Numbered from the stretch's first letter, positions 7,293 through 15,111 are shown. The stretch: 52,651 nucleotides of DNA from a virus (IMGVR_UViG_3300021599_002177:1-52651), one strand, 5' to 3'. The notes: generated by a model from the letters alone, not told the origin. Program-made: numbers and translations.

Positions 7293-7736
7293 TTAGTCCT
7301 TATCCCAATCTGTATCAACTGGTTGTTGTTCTGGCATTTGTCCATCTGGTTTTGCAGCAAGACGAGCCATTGTTGCATCAATCTCTGCATCAACCTTCTT
7401 TTCTGCAATTTCAAGTTCAGATTCAAGTTTCTTATCTGCTTGAGTATTCTTGGCATCCATTTCCTTGTTCTGAAGTTGAGCTGACATAATGTCCTTAGCT
7501 CCAGAATTGCCAATCAAAATACCTGCAAGAGTTCCTGTAATAAATGTTGCAATGCTTCCTAGAACGTTAAAGAACATCTTGTCGTTCTCTGATTGAGCAT
7601 TAATTGGTTGCGAGACAAAAAGTAGTCCATACAAAATGCCAATCGCTGTGCACAGCAAAATTACGCCAAGAATAATTCCAAGGGTAAACTTCAAACGAGA
7701 GTCAAGCTCTGCTTGAGAATATCTATATCTAGCCAT
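7293..7736 (-). CDS. Holin-like two-TM protein with coiled-coil tail
   Basis: From ATG 7736 (GGAG nine bases upstream; overlaps the previous stop) about 147 residues. Two membrane segments (FTLGIILGVILLCTAIGIL and a Gly-rich VLGSIATFITGTLAGILIG) are followed by a long charged helix (DKKLESELEIAEKKVDAEIDA) predicted to form a coiled coil. Size, topology and position directly before the endolysin suggest a holin or a membrane anchor of the lysis machinery. Confidence 0.65.
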   Translation of the reverse strand: MARYRYSQAELDSRLKFTLGIILGVILLCTAIGILYGLLFVSQPINAQSENDKMFFNVLGSIATFITGTLAGILIGNSGAKDIMSAQLQNKEMDAKNTQADKKLESELEIAEKKVDAEIDATMARLAAKPDGQMPEQQPVDTDWDKD

Positions 7737-7974
7737 TAGGTGTCGCTCCACTATCTGTTGTTGTCGTCTCGCCGTTAACGACTTCTTCTCCGACTAAGTC
7801 TACTGGACATGTGCCAGCTACAGTACAGACAGGCGGCTTGCATTCAGCATTTTCCCAATTGGCAGGATCTTGACATGGGTAGCGATATTGACCCTGATAT
7901 CCACAAGAACTCAGCCCTAAGGCTAGGACTGTAGAACTTAAGAAGACTGCAAGCTTCTTCATATCTGTGCTCAT
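7729..7974 (-). CDS. Cysteine-rich lipoprotein
   Basis: The N-terminus MKKLAVFLSSTVLALGLSSC is a lipoprotein signal peptide ending in an LSSC lipobox. The mature part carries several Cys (YPCQDP, NAECKPPVC, TCPVDLVG), suggesting disulfides outside the cell. The DPANWENAECKPPVC block resembles small lipoproteins seen in other environmental phages. First gene of the lysis cassette; it could have a lysis or superinfection-exclusion role. Start at ATG 7974; ATG 7962 also fits. Confidence 0.65.
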   Translation of the reverse strand: MSTDMKKLAVFLSSTVLALGLSSCGYQGQYRYPCQDPANWENAECKPPVCTVAGTCPVDLVGEEVVNGETTTTDSGATPNG

Positions 7975-8075
7975 TTCTCTTTTAGGAAGAGGACGCAAAC
8001 CGGGGGTAACTATAACTCCTAAGGTATATGCGCCCTCTTCTAGTCAATTTTAAGAGAGAATATAAGGTTCTTTAA

Positions 8076-8327
8076 CTACGCCTGTCGTACAGGAAAGTTC
8101 TCAGAGTCGTCTGCAAGGAGTTCTTCATCAATGGTTGAGGGCATTCTGTGTCCTACCTTGCGATGCTCCTCCAAGTGCTCCAACATGTCTTGGGTACGAC
8201 GAGCTACAAAGCCAGTTTGCTCGAACCCTTCTTCTAGTGGACACATGCAGCAGTAAAGTGCAGGAAGCCCTGCGATGTTAGTTGCGAAGACATAAATGTC
8301 GTTTTCAAGCATTCGTGAATAAGCCAT
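8076..8327 (-). CDS. Small zinc-finger-like phage protein
   Basis: About 83 residues. ALYCCMCPLEEG plus a distal DMLEHLEEHRKVGHRMP supply a CxxC..H..H arrangement that recurs in actinobacteriophage accessory proteins. A TACAAT -10 (8334-8339) with TTGACC (8356-8361) 16 bases further upstream places transcription initiation at the ATG, so the mRNA is probably leaderless. Function unknown. Confidence 0.65.
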   Translation of the reverse strand: MAYSRMLENDIYVFATNIAGLPALYCCMCPLEEGFEQTGFVARRTQDMLEHLEEHRKVGHRMPSTIDEELLADDSENFPVRQA

Positions 8328-8333
8328 AGGGAG

Positions 8334-8361
8334 ATTGTACATATAAGAAGTAAAAGGTCAA
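8334..8361 (-). promoter_or_regulatory. Leftward leaderless promoter beside R3 copy C
   Basis: TTGACC (8356-8361) and TACAAT (8334-8339) on the minus strand, spacer 16; six bases separate the -10 from ATG 8327. The -35 hexamer abuts the CCGGAAAA end of R3 copy C. Confidence 0.6.
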
Positions 8362-8438
8362 TTTTCCGGGGGCACTTTCCGTTATAAATGGAGGGAGAGG
8401 GGGAAGATGTGGGAAGGGGTTTGTGTGTGGTGTGTTGG
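8360..8438. repeat. R3 intergenic repeat, copy C
   Basis: Third copy, between divergent starts at 8327 and 8477. CCGTTATA core at 8379-8386; followed by GGAGGGAGAGGGGG and a GTGTGTGGTGTGTTG-like tract. Same order of blocks as copies A and B. Confidence 0.7.
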
Positions 8439-8476
8439 GCTAAATAACGGATTTACAGATAGCGTAGAGTATCTGT

Positions 8477-8743
8477 ATGAGCGAAGAAGAAAACTCTGCT
8501 GAAGAGAACAATATAGATCATTTGGAGTTTGACAGCCCAACTCCTCTAGAGCAAGACGCTGCTCAGATGCATGAGATGTTCAAAGCTCTTACAAAAGCAG
8601 GATTTGAGGAGAGACAAGCTTTGATGCTTGTTGCCTTTTTAATTGAAGAAGCCCATGGGGAGGGTGGAGTCAATCTTTTCTTTGACGAAACTTTCTTTAA
8701 AGAAATGAATAGGGATGAAGAGGATGACGGACAGGACTCCTGA
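8477..8743 (+). CDS. Acidic hypothetical protein (88 aa)
   Basis: Very acidic at both ends; the central helix MHEMFKALTKAGFEERQALMLVAFLIEEA resembles a small phage/actinobacterial helical module. TAGAGT (8465-8470) six bases before the ATG implies a leaderless transcript. Overlaps the next gene. Function unknown. Confidence 0.65.
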   Translation: MSEEENSAEENNIDHLEFDSPTPLEQDAAQMHEMFKALTKAGFEERQALMLVAFLIEEAHGEGGVNLFFDETFFKEMNRDEEDDGQDS

Positions 8744-8996
8744 AGAAGAAGCCTTTGTAGCGATGCTCCTCGATTGGGGAGCTCTATATGTTGGCGGAGT
8801 AGATGATGATGGTAATGACCTGTATTTTATGAATGCAGGAGTAATGAAAGATGTTTGTCGTCCGTTTTACGATATGTGGATGGCAGATATTGATAAAGGG
8901 TTATTAGAGTTGTATGAGTTGGGTTTGTTAGATGTTACCTATGATGAAAATCTAACGCCAAGATTTAGTGTAAGAACTGAGCCTAGAGAAGATTAA
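8724..8996 (+). CDS. Acidic hypothetical protein (about 90 aa)
   Basis: Start is ATG 8724 or 8715; both are inside the previous gene. The protein begins TDRTPEEEAFVAMLLDWGALYV and contains FMNAGVMKDVCRPFYDMW. No recognised domain. Convergent with, and overlapping by a few bases, the leftward 43-aa gene. Confidence 0.6.
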   Translation: MTDRTPEEEAFVAMLLDWGALYVGGVDDDGNDLYFMNAGVMKDVCRPFYDMWMADIDKGLLELYELGLLDVTYDENLTPRFSVRTEPRED

Positions 8997-9124
8997 TCTT
9001 CTTTATCTTTTGGGATTAGTAAATCTAGCTCTTCCCACAGTTGTTTGATCTCAAGACTATCAAGTTTTTTCTTATAGTCTTCTGACTCTTTAAGGGTGTT
9101 TAGGTCTAGCTTCTTCTCTTTCAT
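8993..9124 (-). CDS. Short charged helical protein (43 aa)
   Basis: Starts six bases after the virion-protein stop and encodes a Lys/Glu/Leu-rich helix (MKEKKLDLNTLKESEDYKKK, then IKQLWEELDLLIP). The reading frame is tightly packed between neighbours, which supports it, but there is no known family. Confidence 0.5.
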   Translation of the reverse strand: MKEKKLDLNTLKESEDYKKKLDSLEIKQLWEELDLLIPKDKED

Positions 9125-9129
9125 CTATC

Positions 9130-10389
9130 TTAAAGAAGATCAAACCAAGAAATAGAGCCAACAACGCTGCCAGTGCCAGATAAAGTTTTAGCTGCTATTA
9201 CATATACATCGCTAATTGGGCCACCATTAGCTGACGGATTAGTTCTTCCAAGCTGTAAAGCAAAATTTGCTAACCCGTCAATATCAAGACCTACTGCAGC
9301 ACTTTTTCCTGAAGCACCTGGAGAAGAGCTACCAGCCAAGAAATATTCGCCAACAACAGTTCCGCCAGTCATAGAAGTAGCTGTGTTATTGTATTCAACA
9401 TTTGCATTTGAATGAGTTGACCAAGTTCCAGTAGTTATTTGATTAGGGTTTCTGATAAGAGAGATAACAAAGTTTGCATCTGTTATTGGAAGAGCAGAAA
9501 AGTTAGATGGAAGAATAACGGAGTCTTCTCGACCAGCTGCAAGTTTAATTGCTACAAGTGGATAGTAAGAAGTGCCAACCGATACAGCTGTGTCACGAGA
9601 TGCTGTCCATGAGATTGACTGCTTTTGGTATCCACCATTTGAGATTACAGAAATACATATTTGTTTCATAGAGCTAGAGGATGTTGTCACTCCTGTGTTT
9701 TCTATTTCATATCTGCAAGGAAGTGAAGCTGTAGTCATATAAACACGATCAAGATGGTTTGCATGATTGAATTGATGAACTGGGATAAAGTATCCATCAA
9801 TAGCAAAGCCCATTCGTACTGCGCCAACGCCTAGCCATTCTATTTCTGTAAATAAAATTTGAGCTTTTGAAAGATCAAGGGTGATGTCGCTTGGACCATT
9901 ACCATCTAATGTGTCAATATTCCACTGAGACTGTGGAATTCTTGTTTCTACAATTTGACCAGTTGTGTAATCTCTTTTAACTAGGTTTACTGTTGTTCCA
10001 TCTAACTCTAGATAAAAACCGTTATAGATGGAAAAATATCCTGCTCTTTGTCTGAGATTGGCTTTAGGAGGATTGAATACAAAAGTCTGAAGAATTTGAA
10101 GAGATTTGCCTGGTTGGTATGAAAAAACCTTTTTTGTTTCTCTATAGAGCTTGTCTCCAGAAGCAGTGCCAACTGTTAGTAAAGCGGTGCTTTGTTCTTG
10201 GACATGGGTAGCTGATGCTGTACCTGATGTGTAGTCACTGAAGTCACCGTTCTGGCTATACCTATGAGAAGCGTCAAAAAGAGTAAATCCCTCAGATACC
10301 TTGATTCTTCCAAAAACATCTGTTCGGAAGCTTGCATAGCCATGCTGAGCTACATTAGGAACTTTACCCTGTGCGTTGGTATTGGCCAT
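9130..10389 (-). CDS. Virion structural protein (tail/appendage type)
   Basis: A 419-residue, Ser/Thr/Gly/Asn-rich beta protein with low charge, typical of phage tail or decoration proteins. The N-terminus has a recognisable phage block (SEGFTLFDASHRYSQNGDF, then TAVLL-like TGTASGDKLYRETKKVF and PGKSLQILQTFVF). It sits downstream of thioredoxin in a leftward operon, away from the portal region, so it may be an adhesin-like accessory structural protein. Exact location in the particle is inference. Confidence 0.7.
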   Translation of the reverse strand: MANTNAQGKVPNVAQHGYASFRTDVFGRIKVSEGFTLFDASHRYSQNGDFSDYTSGTASATHVQEQSTALLTVGTASGDKLYRETKKVFSYQPGKSLQILQTFVFNPPKANLRQRAGYFSIYNGFYLELDGTTVNLVKRDYTTGQIVETRIPQSQWNIDTLDGNGPSDITLDLSKAQILFTEIEWLGVGAVRMGFAIDGYFIPVHQFNHANHLDRVYMTTASLPCRYEIENTGVTTSSSSMKQICISVISNGGYQKQSISWTASRDTAVSVGTSYYPLVAIKLAAGREDSVILPSNFSALPITDANFVISLIRNPNQITTGTWSTHSNANVEYNNTATSMTGGTVVGEYFLAGSSSPGASGKSAAVGLDIDGLANFALQLGRTNPSANGGPISDVYVIAAKTLSGTGSVVGSISWFDLL

Positions 10390-10390
10390 A

Positions 10391-10705
10391 TTAGATTAAG
10401 CCAAATTCATCCATGAGGATTCCTCTTGGCTTTGCTCCTGTGATTCTCTTAGTTTCTTTTCCATCTTCAAAAACAATAATGGTTGGGATACTACTAATCT
10501 TAAGCTCTGCAGTCAGACCCGAGTTTTCATCTGCATTAACCTTGTAAATGGTGATCTGCTCTGGAAAGTCCTCAGCTAAAGCTTCAAGGATAGGGGCAAC
10601 CATTCTGCATGGGCCACACCATTCAGCCCAAAAGTCAACTACAACCTTGCCCTTAGATGTGAGCACATCTACTGCAAAGTTTTTGGATGAGGTTTCTTTT
10701 AGCAC
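10391..10705 (-). CDS. trxA: Thioredoxin
   Basis: A 104-residue thioredoxin with the active site WCGPCRM (Cys30, Cys33), the preceding VVDFWAEW and the cis-proline segment ISSIPTIIVFEDG. It reduces disulfides in the cytosol and is the usual electron donor for class II ribonucleotide reductase, which this phage also encodes at 21403-23445. One base from the virion gene, same leftward operon. Confidence 0.95.
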   Translation of the reverse strand: MLKETSSKNFAVDVLTSKGKVVVDFWAEWCGPCRMVAPILEALAEDFPEQITIYKVNADENSGLTAELKISSIPTIIVFEDGKETKRITGAKPRGILMDEFGLI

Positions 10706-10714
10706 TTATCTATT

Positions 10715-10996
10715 TTACAGGTCTTTTCTTTGGTGATTAACGGAAGAAGGACTGTCATGGCCACAAGATCTTACATATTTAGACACATAACGAAGTATTT
10801 GTTCTGACTTCCAAGTAGGGTCAAAGTGCATCTTTTCTATCTCTGATGCAAGCTCTTCTACCCAAGCTTCATGCCCCCATCCAAACTTAGGCTCTAATAG
10901 TCTTTTAGCTGCACCACGAAAACTACTATCGGCTACCACGCCATTCTCCTTCTCTCTTTGATATTTAAGTATCATTCCAAGCCTAGGACTTAACAT
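10715..10996 (-). CDS. Hypothetical protein (93 aa)
   Basis: Not recognised. Basic, helical, with FGWGHEAWVEELASEIEKMH and a conserved-looking WKSEQILRYVSKYVRSCGHD. Overlaps the stop of the upstream family B gene by seven bases and precedes thioredoxin, so it is co-expressed with both. Confidence 0.6.
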   Translation of the reverse strand: MLSPRLGMILKYQREKENGVVADSSFRGAAKRLLEPKFGWGHEAWVEELASEIEKMHFDPTWKSEQILRYVSKYVRSCGHDSPSSVNHQRKDL

Positions 10997-11715
10997 TTAT
11001 AGCTTTTCTTGTCCCAGTAAAGGCGCTTATATCCTCCCCAAAAGAAATTGCGAATTGGGGTATTAATTTTTTCAATCTTGTCTGGATCATAAGGCATGAT
11101 CTCTCTTTCCCAGCTCTCTCTTTTAAATGGGATCATTTGATAGAGAGGTGTTCCTTTTGGAATTACTCCTGAAAAACCTTGCTTTAGGTAGAAAGGTAGG
11201 TTTGATCTGATATTAGCGTGGGTATAAGAATCACTATCTACAATCCCAGTTGTAACTCGGAAAGGTAGATCTTCTCTGTTTAAAGGACTGGTGTACATCA
11301 TGCTCCAACCTTTTGGAAGTTCTGGTGTCCAAGGTGGGTGGAAAGTAAATTCAACTGGGTAATACTCTTCTTTTGAAAATAAAGTTTGCACATTCAATCT
11401 AACGCTCACCATGTCGGGAGCTCCAGGAGTGTAGTAATTAAGTTTTTCTTCTCCGTTTTCATCTTTTACTATATTAAATGCCATGTCTTGCCATGACTCT
11501 TGAATATATCCTGTAGTAAAAGTATCAGCGAAAGGCATGCAATGTCTTATGGTCACGTTGGCTTTTCCAGTGTTAACATCAAACTCTGGCTTATTATTGT
11601 TGGTAGCAAATGAGGGAATAGTTTTGTACCACTCTGGCAGATATAGTCTGGCTGGTTGAGGTGGTGGAACTATTAAAGAAATTTGCTCACTTGAAGGATT
11701 AAATTTAACTTTCAT
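10990..11715 (-). CDS. Family B (DUF6065-like) protein, copy 2
   Basis: A 241-residue paralogue of copy 1. Landmarks: LPEWYKTIPSF, TGKANVTIRHCMPFADTFTTGY, FTFHPPWTPELPKGWSMMYT, TGIVDSDSYTHANIRSNLPF, GVIPKGTPLYQMIPFKRESW, FFWGGYKRLYW. Identical motif order with modest identity shows an old duplication. Same leftward operon as family A copy 3 and the ABC/GNAT fusion. Unknown function; no catalytic signature that I can name. Confidence 0.75.
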   Translation of the reverse strand: MKVKFNPSSEQISLIVPPPQPARLYLPEWYKTIPSFATNNNKPEFDVNTGKANVTIRHCMPFADTFTTGYIQESWQDMAFNIVKDENGEEKLNYYTPGAPDMVSVRLNVQTLFSKEEYYPVEFTFHPPWTPELPKGWSMMYTSPLNREDLPFRVTTGIVDSDSYTHANIRSNLPFYLKQGFSGVIPKGTPLYQMIPFKRESWEREIMPYDPDKIEKINTPIRNFFWGGYKRLYWDKKSYKC

Positions 11716-12136
11716 TTGTTTTCCTCATTTCTTCCTCTAAGTCTTTCATTGACATAGTTTTATGTTCTACATCATTATTTTCGGAGTGCAGCTTGAAAGT
11801 TCTTCCTTCATTATTTGAATAGGCATCATAATTACGAATACTTTGCCAAATGTCGTCTCCAACCTTTACCCACTCCATAGGTTCATCTGTGAGAGGAGCT
11901 AGGTTTTCATAACGAATTAAACGAGTCAAAGTCTCTAAACAATGATCTGAAGCCTCTTCTGTTAAATTCATAGCGTTATATGCTTCAAGGACAGAAACAT
12001 ACCAGAGGGTAACCTTTGGGTCTTCTTTTATAAGACTTAACTCAACAATTGCATGTTTAGACATCGCCGATAAATTCGTGGGAATAACTCCACCTTTCGT
12101 TGTTGAGCGCCCACCTTGTTTTCTTTGTTTGCCCAT
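11705..12136 (-). CDS. Hypothetical protein (143 aa)
   Basis: Start at 12136 is supported by a strong GAGGAGG ribosome site five bases upstream, although this makes an 80-base overlap with the ABC/GNAT gene; a shorter start at 12064 would overlap by eight bases (ATGTCTAA). A basic N-terminus is followed by helical repeats (IVELSLIKEDPKVTLWYVSVLEAY, HCLETLTRLIRYENL). Not recognised. Between family B and ABC/GNAT genes. Confidence 0.6.
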   Translation of the reverse strand: MGKQRKQGGRSTTKGGVIPTNLSAMSKHAIVELSLIKEDPKVTLWYVSVLEAYNAMNLTEEASDHCLETLTRLIRYENLAPLTDEPMEWVKVGDDIWQSIRNYDAYSNNEGRTFKLHSENNDVEHKTMSMKDLEEEMRKTNES

Positions 12137-13136
12137 CTGTCCTCCTCATGTGGTTCTTCGAAGTAGGTTTCCACTTCGGAGAGTTGTCTCTATATTCCCC
12201 TAGTCTAGGGTGTGAAGTCTTAGAAAAGAAACGCTTTCCATTCTCTATATAATGCTGAGCTACTGCTTCTGAGATGCGTGGCCCAAAACCAAAACCCTGA
12301 TAATCAGGATGAACTACTAATCTATGTTCTCTAAAAGCTGCTTTAACCGTTCCTGACGGATAAGACATAACGGATGAGAAACCAACTACTTTTCCTTCCC
12401 AGACAGCCAAGTAGTTGTGTGAGGCTTTGTTGAGAGACTCGGAGAGATAGTGGTGCTTAGAGAAGTACTCCCAAATGGAGTTTGAGCAAGGATATATGTC
12501 GAGTACCAGTTGAGGTCGTTGAAGATACCTTCCCGAGGTCCACTCACCACGATCAGTATCAATTACCCAATCAGGTTCGAGGAACTCTAAAACATCTCTG
12601 TGGCAAGTGGCAATTGTTATTTGCTTAATCCCATTACGTCTTACATATCTAGCCATAGCAGTCGAGGCTGCCTTAGCAACATTTCTATCAACAACAGAGG
12701 TAAATTCATCAAGGACTGCTCCATCATGCAGGGAACGAGCCAGCCCTGCTCTAAACTGTTGTCCATTAGATAGAGATTGGAATGGCTTAGCCCACTCAGG
12801 AACGCTCATAAGACCTGCTGCTGATAATCGTTCTACTGCATCTTCTGGTGAGTCAAAGTGAGAGGCAATGGCTTTTTTAGAGTCCCATAAGATTGGAGTA
12901 GCTTTTCCAAATTCTTTAAGCAAAGTTGACTTACCTGTGCCTGAAGCTCCAACAATAACTCCTATTGAATAATCTTTAGGCAGATCTTTTGGAACTTCAA
13001 AAGGATAAAACTTCTCTGTGCCATCTGTCTGGTAGTCAAATGGACGAATGACTTCCCACAGCAAATCGTCCATTTGAACTACTGACTCGAGAGGTTTCCT
13101 TGCCCTCTCAAGACTAGTGTATTTAGTTGTGCTCAT
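12057..13136 (-). CDS. ABC-type ATPase fused to GNAT acetyltransferase
   Basis: 359 residues. The N-terminal ABC ATPase has Walker A GASGTGKST (63-71), signature LSNGQ (122-126), a short Walker B VLDEF (141-145) and an H-loop His179 (ATCHRD). The C-terminal half, from about residue 205, reads as a GNAT domain (NYLAVWEGKVVGFSSV, RLVVHPDYQGFGFGPRI), ending in YSHEFIGD. Such fusions occur in phages and plasmids; no membrane partner is present, so it is not a transporter. It may be a nucleotide-gated acetyltransferase acting on tRNA, protein or a small molecule. It overlaps family A copy 3 by four bases. Confidence 0.8.
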   Translation of the reverse strand: MSTTKYTSLERARKPLESVVQMDDLLWEVIRPFDYQTDGTEKFYPFEVPKDLPKDYSIGVIVGASGTGKSTLLKEFGKATPILWDSKKAIASHFDSPEDAVERLSAAGLMSVPEWAKPFQSLSNGQQFRAGLARSLHDGAVLDEFTSVVDRNVAKAASTAMARYVRRNGIKQITIATCHRDVLEFLEPDWVIDTDRGEWTSGRYLQRPQLVLDIYPCSNSIWEYFSKHHYLSESLNKASHNYLAVWEGKVVGFSSVMSYPSGTVKAAFREHRLVVHPDYQGFGFGPRISEAVAQHYIENGKRFFSKTSHPRLGEYRDNSPKWKPTSKNHMRRTDGQTKKTRWALNNERWSYSHEFIGDV

Positions 13137-13936
13137 TCGTCAACAAGATTTTCTTTAATTAAGTTAAGCAATATCTTATGAGTTTTGCTGTTTTTAAATT
13201 GACTATATCTTTCTTCCCATGACGAGAAGAGTCCGAATGTAAACCTATAATCTCTACAGCTTGTACTAATAGATTGAATTTCTTTAGTAATTTTAAATCT
13301 CTTTAGAACAACTTTCTTGTCTGTCATAAATCTTGCATAAAACAAAGGATCATTTTTACTAATCTTAAACTCATCTACTCCTTGCCATAGCTGGAAGTCG
13401 CAGTTAACTTCTCTATACCAAGCTCCGATATTAAAGGTTCCACTAATAAAAGCTCCATAATCAGAGTAATCTGTCTTGTGAAAATATGGAGGAGTTACTT
13501 CTATCTGTAGATCTTCTTCACAAAAGAAAATATAAAACATATGATAAGAAAAAATATGCTGATTGTTTATACTAGGAAGTCTCTTAATTGCACCTGCAAT
13601 GGTCTCTTCTCTTAAGCTTTCTGAAGCTTTTGATTCTGTATCTACTTTAAAATAACTTTCAACTTGATTGCGATAGACAAAAGTATTCTTGAACATGTCT
13701 GCGACAGCTGGGCAGTAAAGGTAATTATCGGATGCAGACTCTTTATTTCGTTGAGATTTGAACTCATCTAAACAATTTTCTGGATCTACATAAAGCATGT
13801 TCCAAGAAGGATAGACAACAGATAGAGGGATTGGCTCATTTTCATTCTTAGGATCTCTCATATACTTTGTGGTAGGCAGCAGAGAGTCGTAAGCAGGTGC
13901 CCAATAAACTATTATTTCTTCTTGCTTCTTCTTCAT
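13133..13936 (-). CDS. Family A (YWxP) protein, copy 3
   Basis: A 267-residue member: IIVYWAPAYD, WNMLYVDPENCLDEF, YCPAVADMFKNTFVYRN, MFYIFFCEEDLQIEVTPPYF, YGAFISGTFNIGAWYREV, FQLWQGVDEF, NDPLFYARFMTDKKVVLKRF, LLNLIKENLV. First gene of a leftward operon that continues with ABC/GNAT, a 143-aa protein, family B copy 2, a 93-aa protein, thioredoxin and the virion protein. No signal peptide. Function unknown. Confidence 0.8.
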   Translation of the reverse strand: MKKKQEEIIVYWAPAYDSLLPTTKYMRDPKNENEPIPLSVVYPSWNMLYVDPENCLDEFKSQRNKESASDNYLYCPAVADMFKNTFVYRNQVESYFKVDTESKASESLREETIAGAIKRLPSINNQHIFSYHMFYIFFCEEDLQIEVTPPYFHKTDYSDYGAFISGTFNIGAWYREVNCDFQLWQGVDEFKISKNDPLFYARFMTDKKVVLKRFKITKEIQSISTSCRDYRFTFGLFSSWEERYSQFKNSKTHKILLNLIKENLVDE

Positions 13937-14025
13937 ATGTAGATCATAGACTAAGACACGCCAAAAGTCCAGGGGCTGTCCATAATAATATAGGCTAGTA
14001 TTCTTCTCGTGTGTGGATTAAAAAC

Positions 14026-14031
14026 TATAAT
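14026..14031 (+). promoter_or_regulatory. -10 element for the speD cassette
   Basis: TATAAT 23 bases before ATG 14054, in the divergent gap with family A copy 3; no clear -35 hexamer. AAGGAG directly precedes the ATG. Confidence 0.45.
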
Positions 14032-14053
14032 AAAGATTTAATTAAGGAGAAAA

Positions 14054-14434
14054 ATGGCACTTCACAATCATTTATTATTAAATGGATATACAAACACGCC
14101 TCCTACAGATGAGGCAGAGACAATTGAGTGGATGCGTAAACTTGTAGACACTATTGGAATGAAAGTAATTCAAGGACCCTATGCTTCTTATGTAACTAAA
14201 GAAGGAAACAGAGGTCTGACTTGCGTAGTGATGATTGAGACTTCTCATATTGCTTTGCATGTGTGGGATGAAGAAGAGCCAGCTTTTATTCAATTTGATC
14301 TTTACACTTGTGGTCTACTTCCAGAAGGAATTATTATAGACAAACTAAGAGAAGAGCTAGGTTTGTTTGAGTCTAGTTATGTAGTTTTAGAAAGAAGTAG
14401 TGGTTTTGATGTTGTTAGTCAGAGAGATTTTTAA
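14054..14434 (+). CDS. speD: S-adenosylmethionine decarboxylase-like protein (SpeD/SpeH family)
   Basis: Resembles the proenzyme that self-cleaves to a pyruvoyl enzyme and makes decarboxylated AdoMet for spermidine synthesis. Signals: LNGYTN near the N-terminus; MIETSHIALHVWDEEEPAFI aligned to the classic ESH..IHTWPE block, with Ser64 and His65 as the cleavage Ser and its neighbour; and FDLYTCG with Cys86, the catalytic Cys position. The residue before Ser64 is Thr rather than Glu, so processing may differ. Overlaps the next start by one base. Family confident, exact activity less so; arginine decarboxylase-like variants also exist. Confidence 0.82.
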   Translation: MALHNHLLLNGYTNTPPTDEAETIEWMRKLVDTIGMKVIQGPYASYVTKEGNRGLTCVVMIETSHIALHVWDEEEPAFIQFDLYTCGLLPEGIIIDKLREELGLFESSYVVLERSSGFDVVSQRDF

Positions 14435-15111
14435 TGGGAAGTAATGTTCCAGATAACACTATTGCTATCTTTTATAAAGAAGACTTCAATTTAAATGATA
14501 GACGTGTTGAAAAAATGGTCTACAAAGCTGAAGCAGACAGACTCTGGTTCCCTGAAGAGCTATATAAAATTAGCCCTATAGTGAAAGGGAACTCTTGTGG
14601 TTTTTTAGTTTCGGCTGAGTATGAGTTTAAAGTCCATTGGAACGGTGGGGATAGCGCTGACTCTATCTCTATAAACATACCAAATGAAGAAGCAAGAAAA
14701 TATGGTCACCCAGATATTGTCTCAACTCTTGGTTCAGGAATTTTTACTGTAAACATTCCTTTTCTTCTTAAGACTCCTCCTAATGTAAATATCTTAACTA
14801 TTAACCCTCCCAACTACATTCTTCCTTTATCTACAGTTATGACTAGTATGATAGAAAGTGATACTCTAAAAACTAACTTTACTTTCAACATTAAGATCCA
14901 AGTTCCTGACGCAGAGATTACTTTTCCTGCAGGACACCCGATTGGAGCGTTTATCCCAGTTCCAAAGCATTACATTGAGAACTTTGATTTAACCCCAGCT
15001 AACGAACTCTTTGACGATAAAACAATCAAAAAAGAACTTAAGAACTGTGCAGAAGCTGATGAGCTATATAATGCTAATATTTATGTAAAGGAAGGAAGTA
15101 AGTCAAGATGA
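14434..15111 (+). CDS. Family B protein, copy 3 (closest to canonical DUF6065)
   Basis: 225 residues. The order GFLVSAEYEFKVHWNGG, STLGSGIFTVNIPFLLKTPP, ILTINPPNY, MIESDTLKTNFTFNIKIQ, ITFPAGHPIGAFIPVPKHYI closely follows the DUF6065 pattern (SHFGxGILTF..LFRTPPG..GPPN..VETDW..FTMNWK..GEPF..IFPVP). It is co-translated with speD (one-base overlap) and with the next gene. Copies 1 and 2 share only the second half of this layout, so this copy ties the phage families to a named domain of unknown function. Confidence 0.75.
   Translation: MGSNVPDNTIAIFYKEDFNLNDRRVEKMVYKAEADRLWFPEELYKISPIVKGNSCGFLVSAEYEFKVHWNGGDSADSISINIPNEEARKYGHPDIVSTLGSGIFTVNIPFLLKTPPNVNILTINPPNYILPLSTVMTSMIESDTLKTNFTFNIKIQVPDAEITFPAGHPIGAFIPVPKHYIENFDLTPANELFDDKTIKKELKNCAEADELYNANIYVKEGSKSR

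Noticed and set aside
7256-7513. Leftward 85-aa frame inside the holin-like gene
   Set aside because: Different frame of a gene with membrane and coiled-coil features; low-complexity shadow.
12607-12861. Rightward frame opposite the ABC/GNAT gene
   Set aside because: Antisense shadow; the opposite strand has complete ABC motifs.
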